Source of the DNA: RYN-230 sp963844695
GTDB taxonomy: Bacteria; Actinomycetota; Actinomycetes; Streptosporangiales; Streptosporangiaceae
Assembly (NCBI GenBank): GCA_963844695.1
Contig: CAWJPL010000039.1
Coordinates: 248,001 to 312,000 of the forward strand
Length of the DNA stretch: 64,000 nucleotides
Reading direction: 5' to 3'
The notes under the pieces are model-generated. The model worked only from the letters and a program-made list of their open reading frames with translations. It did not search any database and was not told where the DNA came from. The position numbers and the translations under genes are program-made. Positions 9,558 through 17,956 of the stretch are shown here, one piece after another (position 1 is the stretch's first letter; each line of letters begins with the position of its first letter).

Positions 9558-10855
9558 CAGGCGAGCTTCCCGTCGAGGACGGTGGGGGTCCCGCGCAGGA
9601 ACGTGGCGACCACCCGGCCGGGCAGTTCCATCCCCCCGAACGGGCTGTTCCGGCTGCGGGAGGCGTGCGCGCGGGGGTCCACCGTGCCGCGTGCCGCCGG
9701 GTCGTAGAGCGTCAGGCTGGCGGGCAGACCCACGGCCAGCGCGCGCTCCGGGCCGGGCAGCCGGCCGATGCGGGCCGGGCGCCGGGCCATCCGGTCAGCC
9801 ACCCCGGCCCAGTCGAGCAGGCCGGTGTCGACCATGGCCTCCTGCACCACGCGCAGCGCCGTCTCCAGGCCGGTCATGCCGAACGCGGCCGTGTCCCACT
9901 CGGTTTCCTTGTCCTCCACCGGATGCGGCGCGTGGTCGGTGGCCACGCAGTCGATGGTGCCGTCGGCCAGGCCCTCGCGCAGCGCGGCCACGTCCGCCGG
10001 GGTGCGCAGCGGCGGGTTGACCTTATAGACGGGGTCGTAGCCGGCCGCCAGGGAGTCGGTCAGCAGCAGGTGGTGCGGGGTCACCTCGGCGGTGACCCGC
10101 CAGCCCTTGCTCTTCGCCCAGCGGATGATCTCCACCGATCCGGCCGTGGACACGTGACAGACGTGCAGGGCCGAGCCGACGTGCGCGGTGAGCAGGCAGT
10201 CGCGGGCGATGACGGCCTCCTCGGCCACGGCCGGCCAGCCGGTCAGCCCGAGGCGCCCGGACATCTCTCCCTCGTTCAGCTGCGCACCCTCGGTGAGCCG
10301 GGGTTCCTGCGCATGCTGGGCGATCACCCCGTCGAACGCCTTCACGTACTCCAGGGCGCGGCGCATCAGCACGGCGTCGGACACGCACCGCCCGTCGTCG
10401 GAGAACACCCGGACCCGCGCGGCGGAGTCGGCCATCGCGCCCAGCTCGGCCAGGCGCGTCCCGCCCAGGCCCAGCGTGACCGCGCCGACCGGGTGGACGT
10501 CGCAGTGTCCCGCCTGCCGTCCGAGGCGCCAGATCTGCTCGACCACGCCCGCCGTGTCGGCTACCGGGTCGGTGTTGGCCATCGCGTGCACGGCGGTGAA
10601 CCCGCCCAGCGCCGCCGCCCGGGTCCCGGACGCCACGGTCTCGGCGTCCTCGCGGCCCGGCTCACGCAGGTGGGTATGCAGGTCCACCAGGCCCGGCAGG
10701 GCGACGAGGCCCGCCGCGTCCAGCACCTGGGCGCCGGGCGGCGCGGGGCCGTCACCGACGCTGTCGATCACGCCGTCGCGGATCACGACGTCGGCGGGGC
10801 CGCCGCCCAGCGGCCGCGCCCCCCTGATCAGCCAGAGCCCCTGGCTCGTGCTCAT
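9557..10855 (-). CDS. pyrC: Dihydroorotase
   Basis: Zinc amidohydrolase that closes carbamoyl aspartate to dihydroorotate. The 432 residues show the metal-binding HTHLREPGRED, a PFGG-containing C-terminal stretch (RNSPFGGMEL), HVCHVSTAGS, the TAEVTPHHLLLTD histidines and the catalytic Asp in CVATDHAPH. This is the longer dihydroorotase type that travels with pyrB in Gram-positive bacteria. The start is ATG 10855 with GAGAG upstream. It lies 55 bases after pyrB and abuts carA with no extra gene between. Confidence 0.95.
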   Translation of the reverse strand: MSTSQGLWLIRGARPLGGGPADVVIRDGVIDSVGDGPAPPGAQVLDAAGLVALPGLVDLHTHLREPGREDAETVASGTRAAALGGFTAVHAMANTDPVADTAGVVEQIWRLGRQAGHCDVHPVGAVTLGLGGTRLAELGAMADSAARVRVFSDDGRCVSDAVLMRRALEYVKAFDGVIAQHAQEPRLTEGAQLNEGEMSGRLGLTGWPAVAEEAVIARDCLLTAHVGSALHVCHVSTAGSVEIIRWAKSKGWRVTAEVTPHHLLLTDSLAAGYDPVYKVNPPLRTPADVAALREGLADGTIDCVATDHAPHPVEDKETEWDTAAFGMTGLETALRVVQEAMVDTGLLDWAGVADRMARRPARIGRLPGPERALAVGLPASLTLYDPAARGTVDPRAHASRSRNSPFGGMELPGRVVATFLRGTPTVLDGKLA

Positions 10856-10910
10856 GCCGCTCTCCTCTGGTACCTGCCTGCGCTCGGGTTCCGGGCTGCC
10901 GCGGTCCGGG

Positions 10911-11845
10911 TCATGTCTGCACCTCGGCCCCGCCGAGCAGCAGGTACAGCACGGCCATCCGCACGCTGACCCCGTTGGCCACCTGCTCCACGATGGTGGA
11001 CCGGGCCGAGTCGGCCACGTCGGCGGCGATCTCGACGCCGCGGTTCATCGGGCCCGGGTGCATCACGATGGCCTGGTCGGGCAGTTGCGCCATCCTGGTG
11101 CCGTCGAGCCCGTAGCGCCGGCTGTACTCCCGCACGCTCGGGAAGTACGCGGCGTTCATCCGCTCCTGCTGCACCCGCAGCATCATGACCACGTCACTCT
11201 TGGGGATCGCGGCGTCAAGGTCGTAGCCGACCGAACACGGCCAGGAGCCGACGGCTACCGGGAGCAGGGTGGGGGGCGCGACCAGGGTGACCTCGGCTCC
11301 CAGGGTGCTCAGCAGCAGCACGTTGGACCGGGCCACCCGGCTGTGCAGGATGTCGCCCACGATGGTGACCCGCAGCCCGTCGAGGGCCTCACCGCCGGGG
11401 CGGCCGAACTTGCGCCGGATGGTGAACGCATCCAGCAGGGCCTGGGTGGGATGCTCGTGCGCGCCGTCGCCGGCGTTGACGACGGTCCCGCGCACCCAGC
11501 CCGCCAGCCGGTGCGGCGCGCCCGAGGCGCTGTGCCTGACCACGACGGCGTCCGCGCCCATGGCCTCCAGGGTCAGCGCCGTGTCCTTCAGGCTCTCGCC
11601 CTTGGCCACGCTGGACCCTTTGGCCGAGAAGTTGATCACGTCTGCGGACAGCCGCTTGGCCGCGGCCTCGAACGAGATCCTGGTCCGGGTGGAGTCTTCG
11701 AAGAAGAGGTTGACCACCGTGCGCCCGCGCAGCGTGGGGAGCTTCTTGATCGGCCGGTCGGCCATCCGGGCCAGCTCGTCGGCGGTGTCCAGGATGAGCA
11801 GCGCGTCGTCGCGGCTCAGGTCGGCCGCGGAGATCAGGTGGCGGT

Positions 11846-11849
<4 letters not shown>
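10911..11849 (-). CDS. pyrB: Aspartate carbamoyltransferase catalytic subunit
   Basis: Joins carbamoyl phosphate and aspartate. The 312 residues include the carbamoyl phosphate loop FFEDSTRTR (residues 49-57), KGESLKDT, HPTQALLDAFT, and the aspartate-binding MMLRVQQER and HPGPMNRGVE. No pyrI-type regulatory subunit is present, as expected in actinomycetes. Its GTG start overlaps the pyrR stop as GTGA, so the two are translationally coupled and PyrR repression should extend to it. Confidence 0.96.
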
Positions 11850-12487
<638 letters not shown>

Positions 12488-12489
12488 GC

Positions 12490-12530
12490 CACGGACCTCC
12501 TTTCCCGCCTCACGGGACGGGTCTTAAAGG
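12490..12530 (-). promoter_or_regulatory. Putative PyrR-binding hairpin covering the pyrR Shine-Dalgarno
   Basis: On the minus strand the leader reads CCCGTCCCGTGAGGCGGG and then AAAGGAGGTCC before the ATG. CCCG/CGGG closes a loop containing the CCnGnGAGG core that PyrR recognises. An outer GACC/GGTC pairing would take in the Shine-Dalgarno itself. There is no terminator downstream, which fits translational repression as known for mycobacterial pyr genes, not Bacillus-type attenuation. The stem-loop is seen in the sequence; PyrR binding is inferred. Confidence 0.72.
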
Positions 12531-12885
12531 ACGATCTGTCCGGCCCACGGTACCAGGAGGGAAGGCTGTGACGTGGGACGCCACGGCGCAGCGGCCGGGA
12601 CGCAGGCCGGCCGGGGCAACGGGTGGTGCCCCCGGGCTGGTGCAGGCCCGGAAAGTGAGCTCCCCGTCTGCGGCGTGGATTGGGTGACGATGAGTGATTC
12701 GTGTCACACTGAGAGAAGACGGATCGGCAATACACGCGAAAGCCAGCCGGGCGCGGCCGCCAGAACTGCCAGAATGCCTGTCCCAGTGGGCTTCCCGGGA
12801 TTTGTGTCTAGACGTCTGGGCGATCAGCACCGGCCTGAGCTCAGGCGGCAAGACGCGTAAGTTGACCCGCTTTTTGCTATTCGGC
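12531..12885. other. Divergent intergenic region between pyrR and bldD
   Basis: This region should hold the pyr operon promoter on the minus strand. A possible -10, TACCGT, lies near 12550 on that strand but lacks a convincing -35. Around 12683-12712 there is a GTGAC...GTGTCAC arrangement resembling BldD half-sites. No protein-coding signal was recognised. Confidence 0.4.
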
Positions 12886-12914
12886 TTGACCTGGTCGCGC
12901 TTGCGGCCTACCGT
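12886..12914 (+). promoter_or_regulatory. Likely bldD promoter
   Basis: TTGACC at 12886-12891 and TACCGT at 12909-12914 are separated by 17 bases, a good match to the vegetative actinobacterial promoter. The bldD ATG follows 52 bases after the -10. Confidence 0.65.
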
Positions 12915-12933
12915 CACTGTCCGTAACCGTTAC
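12913..12933 (+). promoter_or_regulatory. BldD-type operator overlapping the bldD promoter
   Basis: GTCAC, GTAAC and GTTAC half-sites lie at 12913, 12923 and 12929. They match the GTnAC / GTnAC pattern bound by BldD with cyclic di-GMP in Streptomyces. The first overlaps the last bases of the -10, where bound BldD would block transcription. Autoregulation of bldD is known in Streptomyces; here it is inferred. Confidence 0.6.
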
Positions 12934-12966
12934 TGAAAGCGACGATCTGGCCGGGGGGCCGACGAC

Positions 12967-13461
12967 ATGCCATCTGAATACGCCAAGACTCTCGGCGCAC
13001 GCCTGCGCGCCATCCGTACTCAGCAGGGACTGTCCCTGCATGGGGTGGAGGAAAAGTCACGCGGCCGGTGGAAAGCCGTGGTTGTGGGCTCGTACGAGCG
13101 GGGCGACCGCTCGGTGACCGTGCAGAAGCTCGCCGAGCTGGCTGAGTTCTACGGCGTGCCCGTATCTGAGCTGCTGCCCGGCGACTCGACGCCCGCCCCG
13201 CTGGCGCCGTCGCCGAAGCTTGTCATCGACCTGGAGCGGATGGCCCAGCTCCCCAAGGACAAGGCTGGGCCCCTGGCGCGCTATGTGGCGACGATCCAGA
13301 GCCAGCGTGGCGACTACAACGGCCGGGTGCTGTCCATCCGGCAGGAGGACCTGCGGTCACTCGCGGTCATCTACGACAAGTCGCCGATTGACCTGACCGA
13401 AGAGCTGATCAGCTGGGGTGTCCTCGACTCCGAGGCACGAGGCGCAGTCGAGGCCTTCTGA
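12967..13461 (+). CDS. bldD: BldD, c-di-GMP-responsive developmental regulator
   Basis: Master repressor of development in sporulating actinomycetes. Residues 1-70 form an XRE-type helix-turn-helix (TLGARLRAIRTQQGLSL, SYERGDRSVTVQKLAELAEF). The C-terminal domain carries R114-G-D116 and R125-Q-E-D128, the bipartite signature that binds a tetrameric c-di-GMP cage. At 164 residues it is full length. Start ATG 12967 lies behind a G-rich stretch. An intact motif means this organism very likely uses c-di-GMP to time development. Confidence 0.96.
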   Translation: MPSEYAKTLGARLRAIRTQQGLSLHGVEEKSRGRWKAVVVGSYERGDRSVTVQKLAELAEFYGVPVSELLPGDSTPAPLAPSPKLVIDLERMAQLPKDKAGPLARYVATIQSQRGDYNGRVLSIRQEDLRSLAVIYDKSPIDLTEELISWGVLDSEARGAVEAF

Positions 13462-13481
13462 CCCAGGGTTGGCCCCCTTGG

Positions 13482-13512
13482 GCGGCCTGCCGGCCACTGG
13501 CTGGCAGGCCGC
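13482..13512. terminator. Perfect inverted repeat after bldD
   Basis: GCGGCCTGCC and GGCAGGCCGC form a 10-bp perfect stem around an 11-base loop, 20 bases after the bldD stop and upstream of a convergent stop. It probably acts as a bidirectional terminator although there is no U-tract. Confidence 0.6.
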
Positions 13513-13542
13513 TGGCGTGCTCGGACTCGCACGTCCCCAGCG

Positions 13543-13561
13543 CCCCAGCGAGACGCTGGGG
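13543..13561. terminator. Second hairpin between bldD and the HEPN gene
   Basis: CCCCAGCG, AGA, CGCTGGGG form an 8-bp perfect stem with a 3-base loop, 15 bases beyond the end of the convergent HEPN gene. It most likely terminates that minus-strand transcript. Confidence 0.55.
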
Positions 13562-13575
13562 CAACCGGGCGCCGG

Positions 13576-14028
13576 CTAGCCGGCCGAGCGGAGGGGCAGG
13601 GCCGGCTGGCCCGGCAGCCCCAGCGCTTCCTCAGCCAGGTTCAGGAACGTCTCAGCGTCCCTGAGCAGATCATCAGCTTCCCGGGCGGACACCGCCCGGA
13701 GCAGCCCCGCTTCCGCGGCGGCCCGCTTGCCTGCTCCCGCGGCAAAGAACGCCGCCCACTCCGACAGCGCGGGCTCCACCCGCGGCAGCAACTCCCAGAC
13801 GCTGTGCGGGGCTTTCCGCCGGGGGCTCTGCCCCGGGCCCATCTTCACCGCCACGATCGCGGCCGCGGCCCGCAGCGCAGCGAGGTGCGCGCCCACGTAC
13901 CGGGAGCCCGCACTGGCCTCGCCCGCCGCGTCAGCCAGCCCGCGGCGGGCCGATTCAATGAGGTTCAGCGCCGCAGGCGCTATACGGCAGCGTGGCTGGC
14001 CTGGTCGTACTGACATGACCGTACTCAT
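13576..14028 (-). CDS. SAV_6107-type HEPN domain protein
   Basis: A 150-residue, largely helical protein resembling the actinobacterial SAV_6107 HEPN family. Seen: RYVGAHLAALRAAAAIVAVKMG in the middle, then SVWELLPRVEPALSEWAAFFAAGAGKRAAAEAG and LLRDAETFLNLAEEALG. HEPN domains are often ribonucleases or nucleotide-binding modules, but the classical RxxxxH site is not evident, so catalysis is unproven. Start ATG 14028 follows GAAGGAAGG. A LexA box lies about 115 bases upstream, suggesting SOS control. The family call is from recognition only. Confidence 0.72.
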   Translation of the reverse strand: MSTVMSVRPGQPRCRIAPAALNLIESARRGLADAAGEASAGSRYVGAHLAALRAAAAIVAVKMGPGQSPRRKAPHSVWELLPRVEPALSEWAAFFAAGAGKRAAAEAGLLRAVSAREADDLLRDAETFLNLAEEALGLPGQPALPLRSAG

Positions 14029-14140
14029 GGCCTTCCTTCCGTCGCGGAGCCAGGATCAGGCGGGTGCTCGCGGCACGCCGCCCGACCCCGGCCCGGCCGC
14101 CCAGGATGAGGGGGGACGTCCCGGCGGTCCCGCTAGTTAT

Positions 14141-14156
14141 TCGAACATAGGTTCGC
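14141..14156. promoter_or_regulatory. LexA (SOS) box
   Basis: TCGAACATAGGTTCGC matches the actinobacterial/Gram-positive SOS operator CGAAC-N4-GTTCG exactly in both half-sites. It lies between the divergent HEPN gene (minus) and GNAT gene (plus), so it could control either or both. No other site of this quality was noticed in the window. Confidence 0.75.
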
Positions 14157-14288
14157 TTCGTTGTCCAGCTAGTTGTATCTGAGTTCGAAGGTAGCGAGCG
14201 GGTCCGACAAAACACGTCGCCCGCCCGGCCTGCTGTCACGTGCGCCCGCCAGGTGCCCGCCGCGCCGCGCTCGCGTACGCTTGCGCGG

Positions 14289-14921
14289 ATGCGGGCTGGC
14301 CCAGAGCTGCTGGAATTCGGCAAAGCACGCTTTCTTGCCGAGCTTGGCGTCCTGACCAACGTCTATGCGGCCGCCATGCGGCCCCCGCAGCAGCAGTTGC
14401 CGGGGCGCCGGGCGATCATGGAACGGCACGCGGGATTCCCCTCTTTCCGCTGCGTGGTCATGACCCTCCCGGACGATCCCGGGAACACGCCTGCCGGACT
14501 GCGAACCCAGTCCGGCGGCGACCGGCTCACGGTCATCGGATTCTCTTACGGCTTCCACGGCACCAACGGCCAGTGGTGGCACGACCTGGTGCGCAGCGCG
14601 CTGACCTCGGCAGGCGGCCGCGACCTTGCCCAGGCCTGGCTGGCCGACTCGTTCGAGGTAGCTGAGGTGCACGTCCACCCCGCCTACCAGGGACGCGGGG
14701 TCGGCCGGGCCATGGTGCCCGCGCTGGTCCGCTCCCGGCTGGAACGCACGGCGCTGCTGTCCACCCAGGACACCGAAAGCCGGGCCCGCCGTCTCTACCG
14801 GGGCCTGGGCTTCAAGGACCTGGTGACCAGATACCGGTTCCCGGGAACCGACCCGCCCTACGCGCTGATGGGCGCGACGCTGCCGCTGCAGCCGGGCCGC
14901 CCGCCCGCGTCAGGTGGCTGA
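14289..14921 (+). CDS. GNAT family N-acetyltransferase
   Basis: Predicted acetyl-CoA-dependent acyltransferase of 210 residues; the substrate is unknown. The C-terminal half has the acetyl-CoA loop VHPAYQGRGVGRAMV followed by LSTQDTESRARRLYRGLGF, the classic GNAT motifs A and B. ATG 14289 is chosen; TACGCT seven bases before it resembles a -10, so the message may be leaderless. The gene is divergent from the HEPN gene across the LexA box and convergent with metF. Confidence 0.85.
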   Translation: MRAGPELLEFGKARFLAELGVLTNVYAAAMRPPQQQLPGRRAIMERHAGFPSFRCVVMTLPDDPGNTPAGLRTQSGGDRLTVIGFSYGFHGTNGQWWHDLVRSALTSAGGRDLAQAWLADSFEVAEVHVHPAYQGRGVGRAMVPALVRSRLERTALLSTQDTESRARRLYRGLGFKDLVTRYRFPGTDPPYALMGATLPLQPGRPPASGG

Positions 14922-14924
14922 CGC
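14907..14924. terminator. Short hairpin between GNAT gene and metF
   Basis: GCGTCAG, GTGG, CTGACGC form a 7-bp perfect stem over the end of the acetyltransferase gene, facing the convergent metF. Terminator function is inferred from position. Confidence 0.4.
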
Positions 14925-14965
14925 CGGCTCCTGGCCGCCGGCCGCCCACCCCGGGGACCGGCGGG

Positions 14966-15919
14966 TCAGCCTTCCGCGGCCAGCCGGACCCGGGCCGGAT
15001 GCGCGCCGCCGCCGGCCGCGCGCCCGGCCAGGCCGAGGCGCTCGTAGATCTCCACGGTCGCGCGGGAGCCGTTGAGCGTGTAGAAGTGCAGCCCCGGGGT
15101 GCCCTCGGCCAGCAGGCGCTCGCACATGCCCGCGGCGTACTGGACGCCGATCTCCCGCACCGCCGCCCCGTCGCCGCCGGCCGCCCGCACCTGGTCCCCC
15201 AGCGCGCCCGGGAACCGGGCGCCGGACAGCACGACGATATGCTCCAGCGTGCGCAGGCTGGTGATCGGCATGATCCCGGGAATGATCGGCACCTCGCAGC
15301 CGGCGGCCGCCACCCGGTCCCGCAGCCGCAGGTAGTCCTCCACGTAGAAGAACATCTGGGTGATCGCGAAGTCGGCACCCGCCCGGCACTTGCGCACGAA
15401 GTACTCGGTGTCTGAGCCGAGGTCGGGGGACCGCGGGTGCCCTTCGGGGAACGCACCCACGCCCACGCAGAAGTCGCCCGAGGCCCGGACCAGCCGGACC
15501 AGGTCCTCCGCGTACTCCACGCCCTGCGGGTGCCTGACCCACTCGGCGTTGGGGTCGCCCGCCGGGTCCCCGCGCAGCGCCAGCACGTTGCGCACGCCGA
15601 CCGCCGCGTACGAGCCGATCACGCGGCGCAGCTCGGCGACGGAGTGGTTGACCGCCGTGAAGTGCCCCACCGGGGTGAGCGTCGTCTCCGCGGCGATCCG
15701 CCCGGTCACCCGGACGGTCCGGTCCCTGGTCGAACCGCCCGCCCCGTAGGTGACCGAGACGAACGTGGGACGCAGCGGCTCCAGTTCCCGGATCGCCCGC
15801 CACAGCCGCCGCTCGGCGTCCTCGGTCTTGGGCGGCATGAACTCGAACGAGTACGACTCACCGCCCGAGGCCAGCAGGTCACGGATGGCTGGCGCACGGT
15901 GCAGGACCCCGGATGGCAT
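14966..15919 (-). CDS. metF: Methylenetetrahydrofolate reductase
   Basis: Reduces 5,10-methylene-THF to 5-methyl-THF for methionine synthesis, with FAD. The 317-residue TIM barrel shows SFEFMPPKT at the start with the catalytic Glu, VTYGAGGSTRDRT, LALRGDPAGD and the FAD-binding ITQMFFYVEDYLRLRD, then IIPGIMPITSL. Length and motifs are complete. Start ATG 15919. It stands alone, convergent with the acetyltransferase gene. Confidence 0.95.
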   Translation of the reverse strand: MPSGVLHRAPAIRDLLASGGESYSFEFMPPKTEDAERRLWRAIRELEPLRPTFVSVTYGAGGSTRDRTVRVTGRIAAETTLTPVGHFTAVNHSVAELRRVIGSYAAVGVRNVLALRGDPAGDPNAEWVRHPQGVEYAEDLVRLVRASGDFCVGVGAFPEGHPRSPDLGSDTEYFVRKCRAGADFAITQMFFYVEDYLRLRDRVAAAGCEVPIIPGIMPITSLRTLEHIVVLSGARFPGALGDQVRAAGGDGAAVREIGVQYAAGMCERLLAEGTPGLHFYTLNGSRATVEIYERLGLAGRAAGGGAHPARVRLAAEG

Positions 15920-16015
15920 GTCCCCAGGCTAGTCGGCCGGGGCCCGGCTCGTCGCGGCGCGACCGGCGGCCCCGCAGGCAGCGGACCGCCGCGCGGGCCA
16001 TCGGGCGCCTGGTCC

Positions 16016-16378
16016 TCAGAACGCGAGGGCCTGGGCCCGCCGGTTCACCTCGGTGCGGCGATTCTCGATCATCGCCTGGATCGGCGTCCCGGGCAGCGAG
16101 TCGTCGGCCGTGAACAGCCAGCGCAGCGCCTCCGGGTCGTCGAACCCGCAGTCGTACAGCACGGTGAGGGTGCCATGCAGCCCCTTGACGATCGTGCCGC
16201 CGTCGAAGAAGGCGGCGGGGACTGCGGTCGTGCCGTCCGGCCGCTGGACAGCCAGCAGCTTGCGGTCACGGAACAGCTGCTTGAGCCTGCCCGGCGGGAT
16301 GCCGAGCCGGTCAGCGGCTTCAGTGAGTGTGAGCCAGTCGCCGACGAGTTCGTCGGCCGGGGGGTCAATCTGTGCCAC
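16016..16378 (-). CDS. Rv2175c-like DNA-binding protein
   Basis: A 120-residue protein with an N-terminal winged helix-turn-helix (DWLTLTEAADRLGIPPGRLKQLFRDRKLLAVQ) and the C-terminal domain typical of Rv2175c (GGTIVKGLHGTLTVLYDCGFDDPEALRWLF). In mycobacteria Rv2175c is phosphorylated by the neighbouring kinase PknL, which releases DNA. A Ser/Thr kinase gene lies 1.6 kb away here, so the same pairing is likely. Start ATG 16378. Confidence 0.85.
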   Translation of the reverse strand: MAQIDPPADELVGDWLTLTEAADRLGIPPGRLKQLFRDRKLLAVQRPDGTTAVPAAFFDGGTIVKGLHGTLTVLYDCGFDDPEALRWLFTADDSLPGTPIQAMIENRRTEVNRRAQALAF

Positions 16379-16464
16379 GTCTCCGAATTTCCCACGCTGC
16401 GGCCCGGGTCAAACCCGGACACGCCAGTCTCGTCAGTTCTCTTCCAGGATTGGGCCGCCCCTGG

Positions 16465-17691
16465 TCACGTCACGGCCGCGTCCCGCATCGGCACATCGGG
16501 GTCGGCCAGCCGGGCGGTGTCCACGGTCTGGCCCGCTTGCATGAGCCTGCGTCCCTGCAGCATGTCCCGGGGCCGTCCGACCGTGAGGACGGCGACCAGC
16601 CGGCCAGCGCCTGCCGTCTCCGTCGCCGAGGATCAGCGTCCGCCGTCCCGGCCACCCAGCACGCCGCCCAGCGCTCCTCAGCCGGATCACCGCGCCAGAC
16701 CAGACGGTCCTCGCGTTCATGGTGGCCCACGTACTGGACCATCCGGCCGAACTGCTCAGACCAGAAATAGGGCACCGGGTCATAGTCCTGCTCGGCGCCG
16801 AGCGCGTTGGCCGCGGCCACGGTCGGCGAGTGCAGGGCGGTATCCCAGTGCTCCACCCGCAGCCGCACGGCCGTAGCGGCCGGACCAGAAGGCGGCGCAG
16901 TCGCCGGCCGCGTAGACCCCGGGCACCGAGGCCTGCAGGCGGCTGTCCACGACGATCCCGTTGCCCAGGTCCACCCCGGACCCGTCCAGCCATCCGGTGC
17001 AGGGCCGGACCCCGACCGCGGTCACGATCAGGTCGGCCTCCAGCCACCCGCCGCCGGGCAGGGCCAGGCCGCCTTCCTGGACCGATTCCACCGGCTGGCC
17101 GAGCCGCAGGTCCACGCCGGCCGCGGCGTACCAGGGCACCATCGTCGCCCCGGCGGCCTCGCCCAGGGCGGCGGCCGCGGGGGTCGCGGCCGCCTCCAGG
17201 ACGGTGACGTCGCACCCGCGGGTCACGGCGGCGGTGGCGAGCTCCGCCCCGATCCAGCCGGCCCCCACGATGGCCAGCCGGGTCCCCTGCCGCAGCCGGG
17301 CCCGGATGTCCAGGGCGTCGTCCAGGGTGCGCAGGACATGCTGGCGGCCGGGGCCGGGCAGCCGCACCGGCGCGGCCCCCGTCGCCACGATCAGGCGGTC
17401 GAACGGGTAGTCGCCGCGCTCGCTGCGGACCGCCCGCCCGGCCAGGCCGGTGGCGGCCTCGTCGAGCCGCAGGTCCAGCCGGAGAGCGGCCGCGTCGGTG
17501 TCCAGCGAGGTCGAGTCCAGCTCGCCCATCATCAGCTTCTTGGACAGCGGCGGGCGGTCGTAGGGCGGATGGGGCTCCGCGCCCAGCATGGTGATCTGGC
17601 CGGCGTACTCCCTGGCCCGGAGCTCGGCTGCGGCGCGCGAGCCGGCCAGCCCGCCGCCGACGATCACAATCTGGTCGATCTGCACGAGCAC
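16465..17691 (-). CDS. FAD-dependent NAD(P)H oxidoreductase (ferredoxin reductase-like), frame breaks near 16885 and 16600
   Basis: Flavoprotein of the ferredoxin/rubredoxin reductase group. Seen: FAD site IVIVGGGLAGSRAAAEL, PPLSKKLMMG, NAD site LAIVGAGWIGAELATAAV, and VPGVYAAGDCAAFWSGRYG. After this the frame moves by one (surplus base) to RLRVEHWDTALHSPTVAAAN and PVPYFWSEQFG. It moves again to GRLVAVLTVGRPRDMLQG, ending at TGA 16465. The C-terminal domain is normal once joined. The start is taken as GTG 17691; GTG 17685 is possible. The electron partner is unknown. Confidence 0.82.
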
Positions 17692-17943
17692 CAAGGCTAG
17701 AGGTGCGCGGGCCTGATCTGGCCCAGACGGGGTGACCGGGCGGCCCCCGGGCCCGGTTTCCGGAACTGGTGCGGGCGCTTTCCGCCCCGGCCCCGCCGGG
17801 GTCACCGCGTTCCTGCCCAGGCAGTGGTCACAGCCTCGCTGGGGAAACCCGCAGCTAGGCAGGACACCCCGCGAACCTTGTTACTCCCGGTCACCGCGCG
17901 ACACCGTACAGGTGTTCCCCGCGCCCGGAGGGATAGGCCGCCA

Positions 17944-17949
17944 TACAAT
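17944..17949 (+). promoter_or_regulatory. -10 element of the PASTA kinase gene, leaderless message likely
   Basis: TACAAT ends seven bases before the kinase ATG at 17957, so transcription would begin at or next to the start codon. No good -35 is visible at 17 bases. Confidence 0.45.
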
Positions 17950-17956
17950 CGAGCCG

